From the NCBI GenBank assembly GCA_902729315.2, contig LR746272.1, forward strand, positions 5,891,827 to 5,955,826: 64,000 nt of DNA, read 5' to 3'. A program made the translations under genes and the position numbers. The notes beneath the pieces were generated by a model. That model was not told the DNA's origin. It did no database searches and worked only from the letters and a program-made list of their open reading frames with translations. Source of the stretch: Spirodela intermedia (lineage: Eukaryota > Streptophyta > Magnoliopsida > Alismatales > Araceae). Below are positions 21,602 through 37,988 of the stretch, in pieces (positions within the stretch are counted from its first letter, which is position 1; every line of letters begins with the position of its first letter).

Positions 21602-23472
21602 ATGGGGGTCGAAGGAGATCTGCCGCCGCCACCTCCCCCTCCGCCGCCGGCTCCCCCGGCGGCGCCGCTCATCCTCGGCCTGCAACCCGCCGCGATGGTA
21701 GATCATGTCGCCCGGGTCGACTGGTCTCTCCTGGATCGGGTCCCCGGCGACCGCGGCGGCTCCCAGCAGGTGGGTCTCCCCTTTCGTCGTCCTCCTCTTC
21801 CTCCTCAAGACTCGTCGGTCGGAAACCATTGAGACCCATCGCGCTCATCGCCGACGAACCAACGGGCAATTCTCGGCGACGACGATCTCTGACAGTCCCC
21901 GGATTCGCCTCGGCCATGTAGCGAGTTTTGGTGACGATGGATCCTCTCTGGTCAGGTCGCCCTCGAAGATCTGGAGCAGATCCTGAGGGAGGTGAACGCC
22001 CGCCAGGTTCCCCCCCTTGGTGAAGGAGACGCCGCCTCGCCAGTGAGGACAATCGCCGGCGGCAGCGTCGCCAACACCATCCGCGGGCTCACCGCCGGCT
22101 TCCGTATCTCCTGTGGGATCATCGGGGCCTGCGGGGACGACGACCAGGGCCGCCAGTTCGTCGGCAATATGGGCCGCAGCGGGGTGGACCTCTCGCGGCT
22201 GCGGATGAAGAAGGGCCCAACGGGGCAGGTGAATGAACGAACTAACGAATGCCCTTATCACCTTTTGATCCTCCTCGCTTGCTAAATCATGCACGGCCGC
22301 TGTTTGCGTTTATGCTCACGAGAGATCACCACCTCGCCTTCCACCTTCGCAGTGCGCCTGCCTGGTTGACATCGACGGGAACCGCACCATGCGCCCTTGC
22401 CTAACCCATGCCGTGAAGCTCCAGGCCCACGAGCTGAGCAGGGAGGACTTCAGGAACTCCAAGGTGAGCTTGCTGCTCCATTCCATCTCAAGTCTGCCCA
22501 TCTGATCATCGATCGATCGGCTGTATGTACTCCATGGAGTCAACCCCCGCCCCCGTGCAGTGGCTGGTGGTGAGGTACAATTCTTACAACCTGGAGTCGA
22601 TTCATGCCGCCATCCGGCTGGGCAAGCAGGAAGGAGTCTCCATTTCCATGGACCTGGCCAGTTTTGAGGTTTTTTTATCTTCTTCTTCTTCTTCGTGCTT
22701 TCTCGACCTTGTTTCAGTCGTCCGTCTTCCCCACAAACACCCCCCTCCCCCCCCCCCGGCGTCTGTCTCTGATGATGCGCGTGGTGGCTTCGCAGATGGT
22801 AAGAGACTTCCGCACACCACTTCTCAGTCTGCTGGAAGGTGGGCTCATCGATCTGTGCTTCGCCAACGAGGATGAAGCCAGAGAACTTCTCAGGTAACCT
22901 CTCTCTCTCTCTCTAGTATCCTGCATGGAGACCTTAATGGACCTGGGTGGATGATGAAATCGATCTTTTCTTCTTTCCGCGTCTCAGAGGAGAGCCCAAG
23001 GCGGACCCCGAGGCGGCGGTGGCGTTCCTGTCCAAGCATTGCCGGTGGGCGGTGGTGACTCTGGGGTCGAAAGGTTGCATCGCGAAGCAAGGGAGGAAGG
23101 TAGAAATCCTCCGTTCACGCACCCTCCCCACCTTCTCGCCGGCGCCGGCTAGCTCTGGTACTTGGGTGAGTGATACAGTCAAAAATCTATCGCCGGTCGT
23201 CGCCGCAGGTTGTTCGGGTTCCGGCGGTGGAGGAGTCGCAGGCAGTGGACGCCACCGGCGCCGGCGATCTCTTCGCGAGCGGGTTCCTGTACGGGCTGGT
23301 GAGGGGGCTGCCGCTGGAGGACTGCTGCAAGGTGGGAGCCTGCACCGGCGGCTCCGTTGTCCGCTCCCTCGGCGGCGAGGTGAGGCCGGAGAACTGGCTC
23401 TGGATGTACAAGCAGATGTTGATCAAGGGCCTGCCCCTCCCTAGCTCCGTCTCCCATTCGTTTACTGTCTGA
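21602..23472 (+). CDS. pfkB-family carbohydrate kinase
   Basis: A ribokinase/pfkB-superfamily kinase, closest as I remember it to the plant group containing Arabidopsis At1g19600, whose substrate is not established. Seven exons: 21602-21769, 21956-22228, 22353-22463, 22561-22668, 22796-22893, 22988-23099, 23209-23472; all phases agree and give 377 residues. Exon 1 has a run of nine prolines and then LILGLQPAAMVDHVARVDWS. The first pfkB region has AGGSVANTIRGL (about 90-101). Later blocks are GIIGACGDDDQG, IDLCFANEDEARELL, WAVVTLGSKGC and the catalytic signature DATGAGDLFASGF with the presumed base Asp310. The ATG at 21602 is the first in the frame. It is convergent with OTC downstream. Confidence 0.93.
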
Positions 23473-23859
23473 ATTTTAAGTCAAGCTCCATGATGTCAGA
23501 GCTTCAACCTCTTTCTGCAGCTCTCTCTCTCTCTCTGTCTCACCTAAGATCCACGGTCAAAAATGAGAACAGGGTTTGGATAAAACCAGAAGAAAGAGAA
23601 TTTTTCTCGCTTGAAGATCTGGCGCTGGTGCGAGGAGCGGTCGCAGGCGGCCTTGTTGACGGCGGCCAGGACACGGGAAAATTCGTAAAAGTAGAACTTT
23701 TTTTATCATACTACAGCAGGATTTATCATAAGATCCCTAGGGAAACAGCAGGCGGGGCAGGCAGCCACCGTCTTCTTCAGCCCCTGAGAAAAAGTCAAAA
23801 GACGTCCACGTTGACCTTTCCCTTATTCAGAAACCCCTCCCCCACCCAAGAGCCATCCA
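23473..23859. other. Convergent 3' region between pfkB kinase and OTC
   Basis: 387 bases between two stop codons, presumably shared 3' UTR space, with a short CT run near 23520-23540. Nothing coding is recognised. Confidence 0.5.
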
Positions 23860-28461
<4,602 letters not shown>

Positions 28462-28941
28462 CTTCTGGAAGCTCTGCAGTGTTGTGCTGAAGAAGTGACG
28501 AGACCCTCACACTCACACTCTCTCTACAAGGGAGAGAGAAAGAAAGCTCTGCGGGAGGAGGGCGAAATGGGTTCCCTTCTTATTAAATTGACCGCCGAGT
28601 GGCCCAATAAGGAAGGTAGGCCCAATAGAGAGCCACCTCCCCTTATGGCCCTTCCACGGTCCAGTCCGGCCCGCAGTTCTAAAAAAACTTTATTAATTTT
28701 GTATTTAGATAAATACCCCTAATCATCTGACGTGGCATTTTTTTGTCGGCGGTACCTAAGGGGTAGTTGATGCCCTCATTTTTGGCGGCGCCGGCGGGTC
28801 GTCCCGGCCGACGAGTGGGGATTCGAATTCAAATACCCCGCTGCAACGGTCATCCGGCGGTGCCACCACCCTCATCCCTCTCTCTCTCCCTCGAGCTCTC
28901 TCTGTCTCTCTCCCTCTCAACGCGTACGCGCGGGTAGGGCG
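28462..28941. promoter_or_regulatory. 480-bp divergent region between OTC and B3 gene
   Basis: The start codons of OTC (minus, 28461) and the B3 protein (plus, 28942) face away from each other across 480 bases. CT-rich tracts precede the B3 start at about 28880-28918. It must contain both core promoters unless an unannotated upstream exon exists. Confidence 0.55.
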
Positions 28942-31327
28942 ATGGGGGCCGCCGAGACTCCCTACGAGAAGCTCCGACGCAGGAAGCTAGAGGAGAACAG
29001 GAGGAAGATCGAGGAGCTCAAGCTCCCCCACATCTCCCTCTCGCTGCGGGGAGAAGCGGTCGTCCCCAAACCGCCCCCGGTATGTCCTCTGGACCTTCCG
29101 CTGGCCTGTGCTCCCGTTCTCATGTAGGGGAATCGTCTGATGCTCCGCAGGCCAAGCCGAGGAAGAAGGCGGCTCCGCTGGGGGGCTTGCTGGTTGCCGT
29201 AAGGAGGTCGGAGCGGAAGAGGGATCCTGTGAACTATAAAGAAGTAGCGTCTCTTCCCTCCCCATATGTGACGTCGCGTTCCCCTTCTCCTTGTTCGTGT
29301 TTCGCCTCTTCTTCTTTTTCTTCTCCGCTTCCCTCCATTTCCGGCACAGACGAAGAACACTGCCACTCATCATCAACTGGCTCGGATTGGGGAAGAAGGT
29401 TAGTCGGTGGGGCGTGTTTCGATTGAGGAGGCGTGATGATGATCGCGGATTCCTCCATTTGGACTAACCAGCTTCGGGGAATAGGATCCTCATTTTTTTA
29501 ACCCTGGAAATGGAAAACGTGAATGCATTCCATCGAACCTATCCCTTCAGAGTGTTATTTCATCATCGGCCTAGATAGACGGGTGGATAGATTGACAGAC
29601 AGAGAGGTACGGGTGGAACATTTGGAGGAATCTTCATTGTACCTTGAGGACAAGATAATGCTCAGCTAAACTCCGTCTCTGTTACAAGTGTGTGTGTGTG
29701 TGTGTGTGTACTAAATCTACTCTGACGAGTTATTCGGCTTAGATTTATTCTGCCGATTTGCCCTGTTTCGAGGCATCCTCAGATTCAGTTCAGCGAGCAC
29801 ATCCACTGCTGAATCTTTCATCACGATCTTATATTGATTTTTTTTTCACGGATCGAAGGTGTTTTCTTCCCTGTCGACGATGTCACTCTCGGGTTCTAAA
29901 GGGTCTCTGGGAGTATGAACATGTTCTTTTACCATCCTCGTCGTCCCCAAGGGAACGAGTCTCCTGGTGGGGGTTGCTCTCATGTTATGACCCTAACGCA
30001 GCAGAATCGGAGAGGATGGCGTTGTTCTAATGCTCCATGTGCTCTGAGGTGTTCATGTTTATGTTCCTGTTGCATGAGCTAACTCGAGTCATTCCTTATG
30101 TTGCCTCCGTGGTGGAGACCCCGAGTGTTTGCTCTCTTCTGGCATTTCTCCTTTCATAAGCGCCGTTATTGACCCCCGAGTGCAATTTTCTTTGGTGGGT
30201 TACAGGATAAGCGCGGGCACGTGGCGAGGGTGAGAAGAAGGTTTGTGGGGCTGATGACACGACGTGATTTCCTTTCTTTGGGCTGTTTAGTCGAAGGCTT
30301 TCTTCTGATGCTGCTATCCTCTCTACGATCACTAGCGCTAGCAAGAGAAATCTCTCCGACCGCGTATACGCGTCAGATGAGGCCAGGGCCTATGCAGAAG
30401 AGACGGCCAAAGCCCTTCAGTCACAGTTGGCATCTGAATGCCCCAACTTTATCAAGCTTATGCTGCAATCGCATGTCACGGGGGGATTTTGGCTGGTAAT
30501 TTTCTGACGACCTTCTTCCTAAGGCTCTATCTATTTCTTCTTAGCGGAGATCGCGGGGCTTTCACTCGCATATGCAGAGATGGGATTGAGGGGTTAGGAA
30601 GGTAACGTTAGTGTCCTCTTCTTCTTACTTACCTATCCTAGCTAATCTTGCCCTGCTGATTTTGTACAAGCCACGGACCCTACTTGCGTCTACGTTGGGG
30701 AGGGAGACCGTATTCACTTACATTTCTTGAGATGAAGATCCTGCGCCGCGCTTGAGATGATGATGCTCAAACGCCCAATAATAAGCATGGGTTCAGCACA
30801 TCAAAATGAGTGAAGGACGTGCACTGACGTGGGTTGTTTTTTTTTTCTGATGTTATGGGTTCCTCTTGACAGGGGATTCCCAGAGCCTTCTGCTCGAAGC
30901 ACTTACCCAAGAAGGATACGCCAATGACTCTCATAGACGACAGAGGGGAGGAGTCATTGACCCTCTACCTCGCTGAAAAGAACGGACTGAGCGCCGGGTG
31001 GAGGGGGTTCGCCATCAGCCACGAGTTGGTCGATGGGGACGCCGTAATTTTTGAGTTGGTGTCACGCGCCACATTCAAGGTAATTGGTTTGATCCATGGC
31101 TCTCTATCTATTTATAGATAAGATAAGGAGTACTACTACTAGTACTACTAACAAGTGCTCCTGTGGTTTTCTAGGTGCACATAATCAGACAGAGCGGCTA
31201 CTATGAAGCGGGAACCCGAGGTTCAGATGCCAGGACCAAAAAGAAAAGGAGGTACTGTGTTGTGTTTCTGTCTGTCCATTTCTCCCAGGTCAGGCATGCT
31301 CATTCGTTATCCGTAATTGCTCTCTAA
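28942..31327 (+). CDS. B3 domain-containing protein (plant-specific DNA-binding)
   Basis: A nuclear DNA-binding protein of the B3 type similar to Arabidopsis At3g19184/At5g42700. Secure exons: 28942-29079 (YEKLRRRKLEENRRKIEELK), 29151-29243 (basic; VRRSERKRDPVNYKE), an exon starting at 30291 or 30346 and ending 30495 (NLSDRVYASDEARAYAEE, then MLQSHVTGGFWL), 30873-31079 (CSKHLPKKD, GWRGFAISHELVDGDAVIF) and a last piece from 31175 (VHIIRQSGYYE). The B3 domain is complete. Uncertain parts: short candidate exons at 29350-29398 and 30206-30229 do not agree in phase, and the C-terminus may splice at 31251 or read on to the stop at 31325-31327. Its target genes are unknown. Confidence 0.85.
29692..29709 (+). 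repeat. (GT)n microsatellite in a B3 gene intron
   Basis: About nine GT units lie within the long intron between 29243 and about 30290. Confidence 0.85.
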
Positions 31328-32844
31328 TTTTCGTTAATCATACTGCATCCAGTATAATAATATATTATTCTGTTCGATCAGTCTGTTGTGTGGTATGATC
31401 AGAACGAGTAGCATGCCCCCGAGATCACGAATGAGGAGTCTGCTGTGGGCTATGTAAATCGCTTCTTTCATTGATTTGCTGCGCCCAGATGATGTCGTGT
31501 CAGCCCCATACCATTGATTTGCTCAATTCTGAAAGGATTTTCAAAAAGATCCTCCGTTTCCACCAAACGTGTTTATGGGCGGTGGGCGCTGGGCAGTCAA
31601 TGACCCAAGGAAGGGATCACGGTCGCTCAGAAATGCGGCGATGCCATCACGTGGTTGCCAGCACCATGCGCTCGCTGTCCGTGGGCTTCGACCTGAGTGT
31701 CTTTGCCGTTTTGACTAGTAGAGTAGTAATCTCCATCTGGTGGAGCTCGTTTCGTCCATCTTGAGTAATCATGTTTGTTCTCTGTGATGTGATTCGTTGT
31801 AGGTGATGGGGGAGGCGCTCGTCTGGTCTCTGCGCATACGGAGGCTCTTTGTCCGGTCGCCAGATCCCCCTCTCTTTCGTCATCCCCGATGCGCACAGAT
31901 CGTTGACCGGGCTCTCCCCCTTCTCACACTGAGAATCAGAGTCAAATCCTGCACGAAAAAGTTCCCTCCATGGACTTGAGTCTCTAGACGTTTCAGGTTC
32001 TGAGGTTTCTTTTGCGCAGCAGAATGAACGGCGACGATCTTCCACAAATCAATGCGTCGACCAGCAGCTCTTCGATCTCCAGGGGCGGCTGCTGCTTCAC
32101 GCATGGATATATATTATATTGAGGACAAGATCTAGTCCTGTTACGATAACGGCCGAACGAACAGGAGTCCTTGGTCAACCCGCGAGCGACCACTCACGCG
32201 AAAGAACAAGAATCAGTTCTAATCTGGGACGGTCCTAAGATCATTCGAGAACAAATAGCGGCTCAAAGGAATCCCTCCTTTTTTCTCGTCAGCAGAGCGA
32301 GCATATAACAGCCGGAGCATGGAGAGATTGCTGATGGTTGAGGCCTTTTGGATTGCTGCCCCGCTCGTCCGCCTTTCATGCCCGGAAACCCACCGCCTTC
32401 CCCTTCCTTCTCCTTCCTCTTCTTCTTCTTCGTGCAGAAACCCTGCCGCGGGGGGAGGCAGGGGAGGCGGAGGGGGGGAGGCAATAATACAACGCATATG
32501 AAAGGACCTGGCTTTCATAGATCCACAGTCATCATATGTCACCCACCATTTTACTGGTTCGAGGTTAAGCCTGTCTGTGAATTAATCTAGGAGAGAGAGA
32601 GAGAGAGAGAGAGAGGGGACGTTGACTTCTTGGTAGGGGATTGACTATGTCAGACAACTATAGACGGATATTTTTTCCCCAGAAAATGACGGCGGATAGC
32701 GACCAAAATAAAACCTTGTGAGAATTCGGCATCGAATAGAGATAACGGATCGGTTTCTTACCATCCCTTTAACGGAGGGTGGAATCTTTGACAACCCCTT
32801 CCCAACGAGTCAAAGAGAGTTTTGACTCGTGTTACTTCTTCGAC

Positions 32845-32884
<40 letters not shown>

Positions 32885-32890
32885 AAGAGA
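31328..32890. other. Gene-free stretch with GA microsatellites
   Basis: I see no supported gene. Overlapping open frames at 31627-32045 on the minus strand have no recognisable motifs. (GA)n runs lie at about 32589-32615 and 32846-32890. Confidence 0.5.
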
Positions 32891-32894
32891 GTTT

Positions 32895-35330
32895 TGGCTT
32901 TGTTCCGGGTTCAACAAAAAATTTTGTCAAATCCAAAATAAATATTTTATTTAGCTTTTTTTAAAGTTTTGGTTTTGTTTCGGGCCTAAGTGAAAATTTT
33001 GGCTTTGTGCTGGGGCTCAACAAAAGTTTTGGTCAGTAAATATTTTATATGCCTTTTTTAATATTTCGGCTTTATTTTGGGACCAATTTAATTGTTTTGC
33101 TCGAATCCTAAATATATTTTGTGTCCCACCTTTCTCTAAAAGTTTGTCTTTGTTTATGGGCCAAAGATTTTTTTGGTTAAATCCACAATAAATATTTTAT
33201 TGAAACTTTTTTATAATTTTTTGTTTATTCAAGGGCCAAAGTAGAAAATTTAGGTCGAATCCATAAATATATTTGTTTTAGCCTTTTATAAGGTTCTGTC
33301 TTTGTTCAAGGGCCCAATTACATTTTTTTGGTTCAATCATAACTACATATTTTATTGAGCCTTTTTTTAAGTTCTGGCTTTGTTCGGGAGCCCCATTGAC
33401 TTTTTCAGTCGATTCCTCCATAAGTATTTTATTTAGCCGTTTCCAAGATTTAACTTTCCTCTAGCACGCCCTATTATTTTTTTTTGGTCAAACCCTAAAT
33501 AAATATTTTATTGATATTTTTTTCAAAGTTTCAGTTTTGTTCAGGGGCCCAATTGAATTTCTGTTTGAATCCACAATAAATATGTTATTGAGTCTTTTTT
33601 TTAATTTGGGCTTTATTCAAGTCTATTTGATTTTTTAGGTCAAATCCTAAATATATATATTGTTGAGACTGTTTTGAAAGGTTTAGTTTTGTTCGGGGGG
33701 GGGCGCAACAAATGTTTTTCTTGAATCCACAATAAATATTTTACTAAGCCTTTTCTTAAAGTTTTGGCTTTGTTTTGTGGCCTAATTGATTTTTTTGGTC
33801 AAATCCTAAAAATATAATTTTTTGAGCTTGTTTTTAATTTTTTTTGTTATGAGGCCAAAATGAATTTTGTTGCCTAAATTCTAAATAAATATTGTGTTGA
33901 GCCTTTTTAAGGTTTTTTTTTGTTAAGGGAATCAATCAATTGTTTTAAATCCACAATAAATAATTTATTTAGCCTTTTTAAAAAAAATAGCTTTGTTCTG
34001 GGGATCAATTGAATTTTTTTGGTTGAATCCTAAATATATATTTTGTAAGTTTTTTTATAAAAAATTGACTATAATCTGGGGCCCAATTTAATTTTTTTGT
34101 GAATCCACAATAAATATTTGATTGAGCATTTTTTAAACTTTTACTTTTATTTTAGGGCCAATTGAATTTTGTTGCTTGTATTCTAAATAATTATTTTGTA
34201 GAGCTTTTTTAAAAGTTTAAGTTTTGCTAAGGGACCCAATTAAATTTTTGCTTGAATCCACAACAAATATTGTATTAAGTATTTTAATTTAAAGCCTTGG
34301 TTTTGCTTTGGGGTTCTTTTTAATTTTGTTCGCTTGAATCGTAAAGATCTATTTTGTTGAGCCATTTTTTAAAGGTTTCACTTTAATCTAGGGGACATTT
34401 GAATTTTGTTTGGTTGAATCTGCAATAAATATTCAAATTGAATTTTTTTGCTTGAATCCTAAATATATAGTTTTTCAAGCCTTTTGTTAAATTTTTAAAT
34501 TTAATTTGGGGCCCAATTGAATTTTTTTGATCGAATTGCAATAAATTTTTGATTGAGCCTTTTCTGAAAGTTTAGCTTTATTTTGGAGCCCAATTGAATT
34601 TTGTTTCTCGAATCCTAGATAAATATTTTCTTGAAATATTTTTTTGGTTGAATCTTCAATATATATTTTATTGAGACTTTATTTTAAGTTTTTGGTTTTT
34701 CTAGGTTCAAATTAAGTTTTTTTGGTATAATCTTATATATATTATGTTGATCTTTTTTTGAAATTTTTTATTTATAATGGGGCCAATTGAATTTTTTTGT
34801 TAAATCCTAATGAATATTTTGTTCTGGGCCTTATTTATTTTTTTGGTTGAATCCCTAATAAATATTTTATTGAGCCTTTTTGAAAGTTTTAGCTCTGTTT
34901 GGTTGAATCTACAATAAATATTTTATTGAAACTTTTTTTTAACATTTCTGCTTTATTGTGGAGCCCAATTTATATTTTTGGTTGTGCTCAATATATATTT
35001 CTTTAATCATTCTCTTAAAGTTTTGGCTTTGTTTTGGGGCTTATCAGAAATTTTGACTGAATCCACAATAAATATTTTATCGAGCCTTTTTAACGTATGG
35101 TTTTGATCTGTGGCCTAATTGAATTTTCTTGGTCAAATCCGAAATATATATTTTGTTGAGACTTTGTTTTAAGTTTTTGGCTTTGTTTTGGGCTCAATTA
35201 AATTGGTTGGTCGAATTCACAATAAATATTTTATTGAGTTTTGTCTTAATTTTTGGCAATGTTCTGGGCCCATTTGAACTTTTCGGTTGAATCCTAAATA
35301 AAGATTTGTTGAGCCTTTTTTTAAAGTCTC
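32895..35330. repeat. AT-rich tandem array, about 33 units of about 78 bp, mostly alternating A/B
   Basis: A degenerate tandem array. Each unit contains a GGCTTTGTT-like block, a GGGGCCCAATTGAATTTTTT-like block, a GAATCC core and a GAGCCTTTTTT-like end. Two unit types are distinguished after the GAATCC core: type A reads CACAATAAATATTTTATT and type B reads TAAATATATATTTTGTTG. They mostly alternate, giving an approximate 155-bp dimer. Divergence and small indels are common. No coding sequence. It sits directly beside GA microsatellites on the left and a pyrimidine-rich tract on the right. Confidence 0.88.
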
Positions 35331-37534
35331 TCCCCTCCCTCCATTCCTCTCTATCTCTTTCTCGCTCTCTGTCTCCGCCGATCGCCGGTTTCCCTGATCA
35401 GTTGCGGCCGGTGGCAGCCACCAGTGGCCGAGAACACGGCCTCCGCAATTGACGGATAGCATCATCTGCAGTAGCTTTCAGGAGCAGGAACATCAGGCGG
35501 CATCCGTAGTCACAATCCGGCACAGGTTTGGAGAAATTTCCTCTTTATTTTCTTGTGATATTTAAGCGGGCAGGGGACGTTGTACCTTGTCACGGTGTAT
35601 CGTGAGGGTATCCTCTGTGAGGGTTCCGGTAAAATGGATGGATACTGATCTTCATGTACTGTGGCGTTGATCGTCTTCATAGGGATCATTTACCACCCTA
35701 GTGCGACCATTTAAAACCATAAGTCAACGGGACAAGGCTCTGGGTTTGTGCTCCTCTTCTTCTAATCTTCATCTTATGTTTTTCCTCTTCTTCCTCACCT
35801 TTTTTCTGAGATGGTCAAGCTTCAACTCATGAGAGTCCTAGAATATTTAGCGGAATAGAAACTTTAAAAGGGCCGTTTGAAGCCCAAATAAATGCTTTTT
35901 TTAAAAGCCTGAATAGCCCATTGAAATCAAATTCCGAGAACTTTCCGAGAACATGTGTGTTTTTATAGATAGACTCTATTGGAAACACTGGTCGTGGTAT
36001 CATTTTGTCACTTGTATTTCGGCTACTTTTGGAACTTCATTTGATGTCAATATGATTGATATCCGGTGAAATTTATGGCAAAAAAATTTCAGAAACATGT
36101 GAAACGTTCTAAAACTCTTTTATCGGGGGAACGTTCTTACAATTGAATAGGTTTTTTAAGAACCCTAGTCACACGTTTATGAGGGGATGTGCAGCAGCGT
36201 TTACAAATGTGACACGCCAAGAGAATTTAGGGTCGATCAGCTTAATATTCAAAAGTATCCAGATCACAATGACGACACCTGTCGAGGGTATGTTATGTAT
36301 GATATATCCCAAGACGTGGTTTAGATTTTCGACAAGTTTCAAATGCCCCAACTTTTTCAAGAATGTTCTCTTGTCATCAGAATACTCCTGAAAACTGATT
36401 AGGAGTTGCCACGAAAGTTACAAATGTTACCCTCAGTCGATTATGTATATATATATATATATAATATTTTTGTGAGGCTTGTGGCAGTTGCTGTGCGATT
36501 TCAGTTTCATGCCCATGGGATGGTACTTTATCTTTTTCTTGCAATGCGATACAGACTCCTATTCCCAAAAAAAAAAAAAAAGAGTTTCTGTTTCACACAT
36601 TCCAAGAGTTTTTGCACTTTTTTTGGAGTCAAAGCTGATTCATTTCCTAAAATGCTCACTGATCTTTCGTGGGAATGAAAATTTTATTTGAAATGGTTAC
36701 ATGTGGTTTATGATTGGGGATGTGAGAGAGCTTAAACCGCAGAGTTATGCTGCTGTGATATACTCACTCATCCTAAATCGTATTGCTCACCCTTCGGCTA
36801 AACTCTCAGAATTAAAGTTTTTCCCACTTTCTTGTTGTTAATGCTGTGGTTTTAGATTGGTGCTCATTGAAAAATTCCTTGTTTTGATTTGCGTTCATTG
36901 TGGGTCTCTAGTTGTAAGAGAAACATGTGAGAACTGCAGACACAACTATGGAAATAACTTTTATAGTTGGCTACTGTAGAAGCCAATTTTTTTGATAATT
37001 AGATTGGAAGAAGAGTTCCCATTATTATTTGTTAATCCAGTTATCTAAAGTAAGGCTTTCTTTCTTTGAGATATTCTTTTTTTTTTATATCAGCCACTCA
37101 CCTTATTAGGTGGATGCATGCAGCCTGTGAATGACATTTTCCTCTTTGATTGTTGTTTCAGGGTTTCTCAGCTACGGATCAAGAGAACAATTATTGAATA
37201 CTTTGGTTTCTGAAGGTGGGGATGAGGGAGGGAATCGTTTAATGTAAAGAACCGATTATGACATCCAGTGGGGATGTATGTAAAGATTTCTATCCATGGA
37301 TAAGATGAAGGGCTCGCCGATCTATTCTGGAAGCACCGACATCACCATTATGACATTGGAGCCTTTGGATAATTGGATAAAGAAAAGACAAAACTTCATG
37401 AAGAAGATTATTTCAGTAAATTCTTGTTCCATTTGGCCAACTATAATAGAGAAAATTAGAAAAAATGTAGGGATTTTACATATCATGGCCTCAAATATTT
37501 CTTATATGGAAGGAAGGAAAAACTTAGAAGATGA
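35331..37534. other. Gene-free AT-rich stretch with a GC-rich patch
   Basis: A GC-rich patch at 35331-35530 looks like a former gene 5' end or CpG-rich flank but encodes nothing I recognise. The remainder is AT-rich, with a (TA)n run at about 36443-36462 and an A-run near 36568-36581. Open frames are short and lack motifs. Confidence 0.45.
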
Positions 37535-37698
37535 ACATTAGATTCCCCCCTTGACAAGTTTCGATTCAGGATCATCTGTTATGTAGATTGATTCTACCTC
37601 TGAAACACTCCTTATTGTTCCTTGAATCTTCTTCTCAATCTTTCTCTTATCTTTCTTGATTCATCTATGAGCTGCTTACTCACTCGAGGTACGTAACA
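37535..37698 (+). repeat. LTR-like sequence, inverted relative to the one at 42098
   Basis: Read on the minus strand from 37698 it starts TGTTACGTACCTCGAGTGAG and then follows the plus-strand sequence from 42098 (ATGAATCAAG, AAGATTCAAG, AACAATAAG, ACTTGTCA and GGGGGGAATCT blocks) in the same order. Homology continues, more weakly, to roughly 37500. Two true LTRs of one element would be direct, not inverted, repeats. Confidence 0.75.
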
Positions 37699-37703
37699 GA
37701 TTA

Positions 37704-37988
37704 TTATAATAACAAGAATGATGATGATGATGACAGTGATGATGATGCTAATAGTATAATAGTGTGATAATAGTTTGGCAATTGTAGTTTGTATGCCATT
37801 GGTCTAATTCTTTTCATAATAAGATACATATCAAAATAGCGGGAATTGAACTTCTTATTTTTCCTTTTTGCCAAAAACTTCATCCAATAGGATTTGATCT
37901 TAAAGAATATCAAGTCACTGACCTCAAGCTCAACTTCTCTCTGATGTTCATCTACATTGGACTTCATTCTCATTTGTGCTTTACACAT
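37704..37988 (-). pseudogene. Gypsy integrase C-terminal fragment
   Basis: The minus-strand frame contains HQREVELEVSDLIFFKIKSY, then the KSLAKR-like LAKRKNKKF and IRPMAYKLQLP, matching the segment near the end of plant gypsy polyproteins. After this it degenerates into a triplet repeat. Confidence 0.82.

Noticed and set aside
31647-32045. 132-codon minus-strand open frame downstream of the B3 gene
   Set aside because: No motif, overlaps other equally long frames, and composition is unlike the surrounding genes.
32895-35330. CRISPR-like array
   Set aside because: Units are degenerate and contiguous with no constant repeat/variable spacer structure, and the genome is a plant's. It is a tandem satellite.
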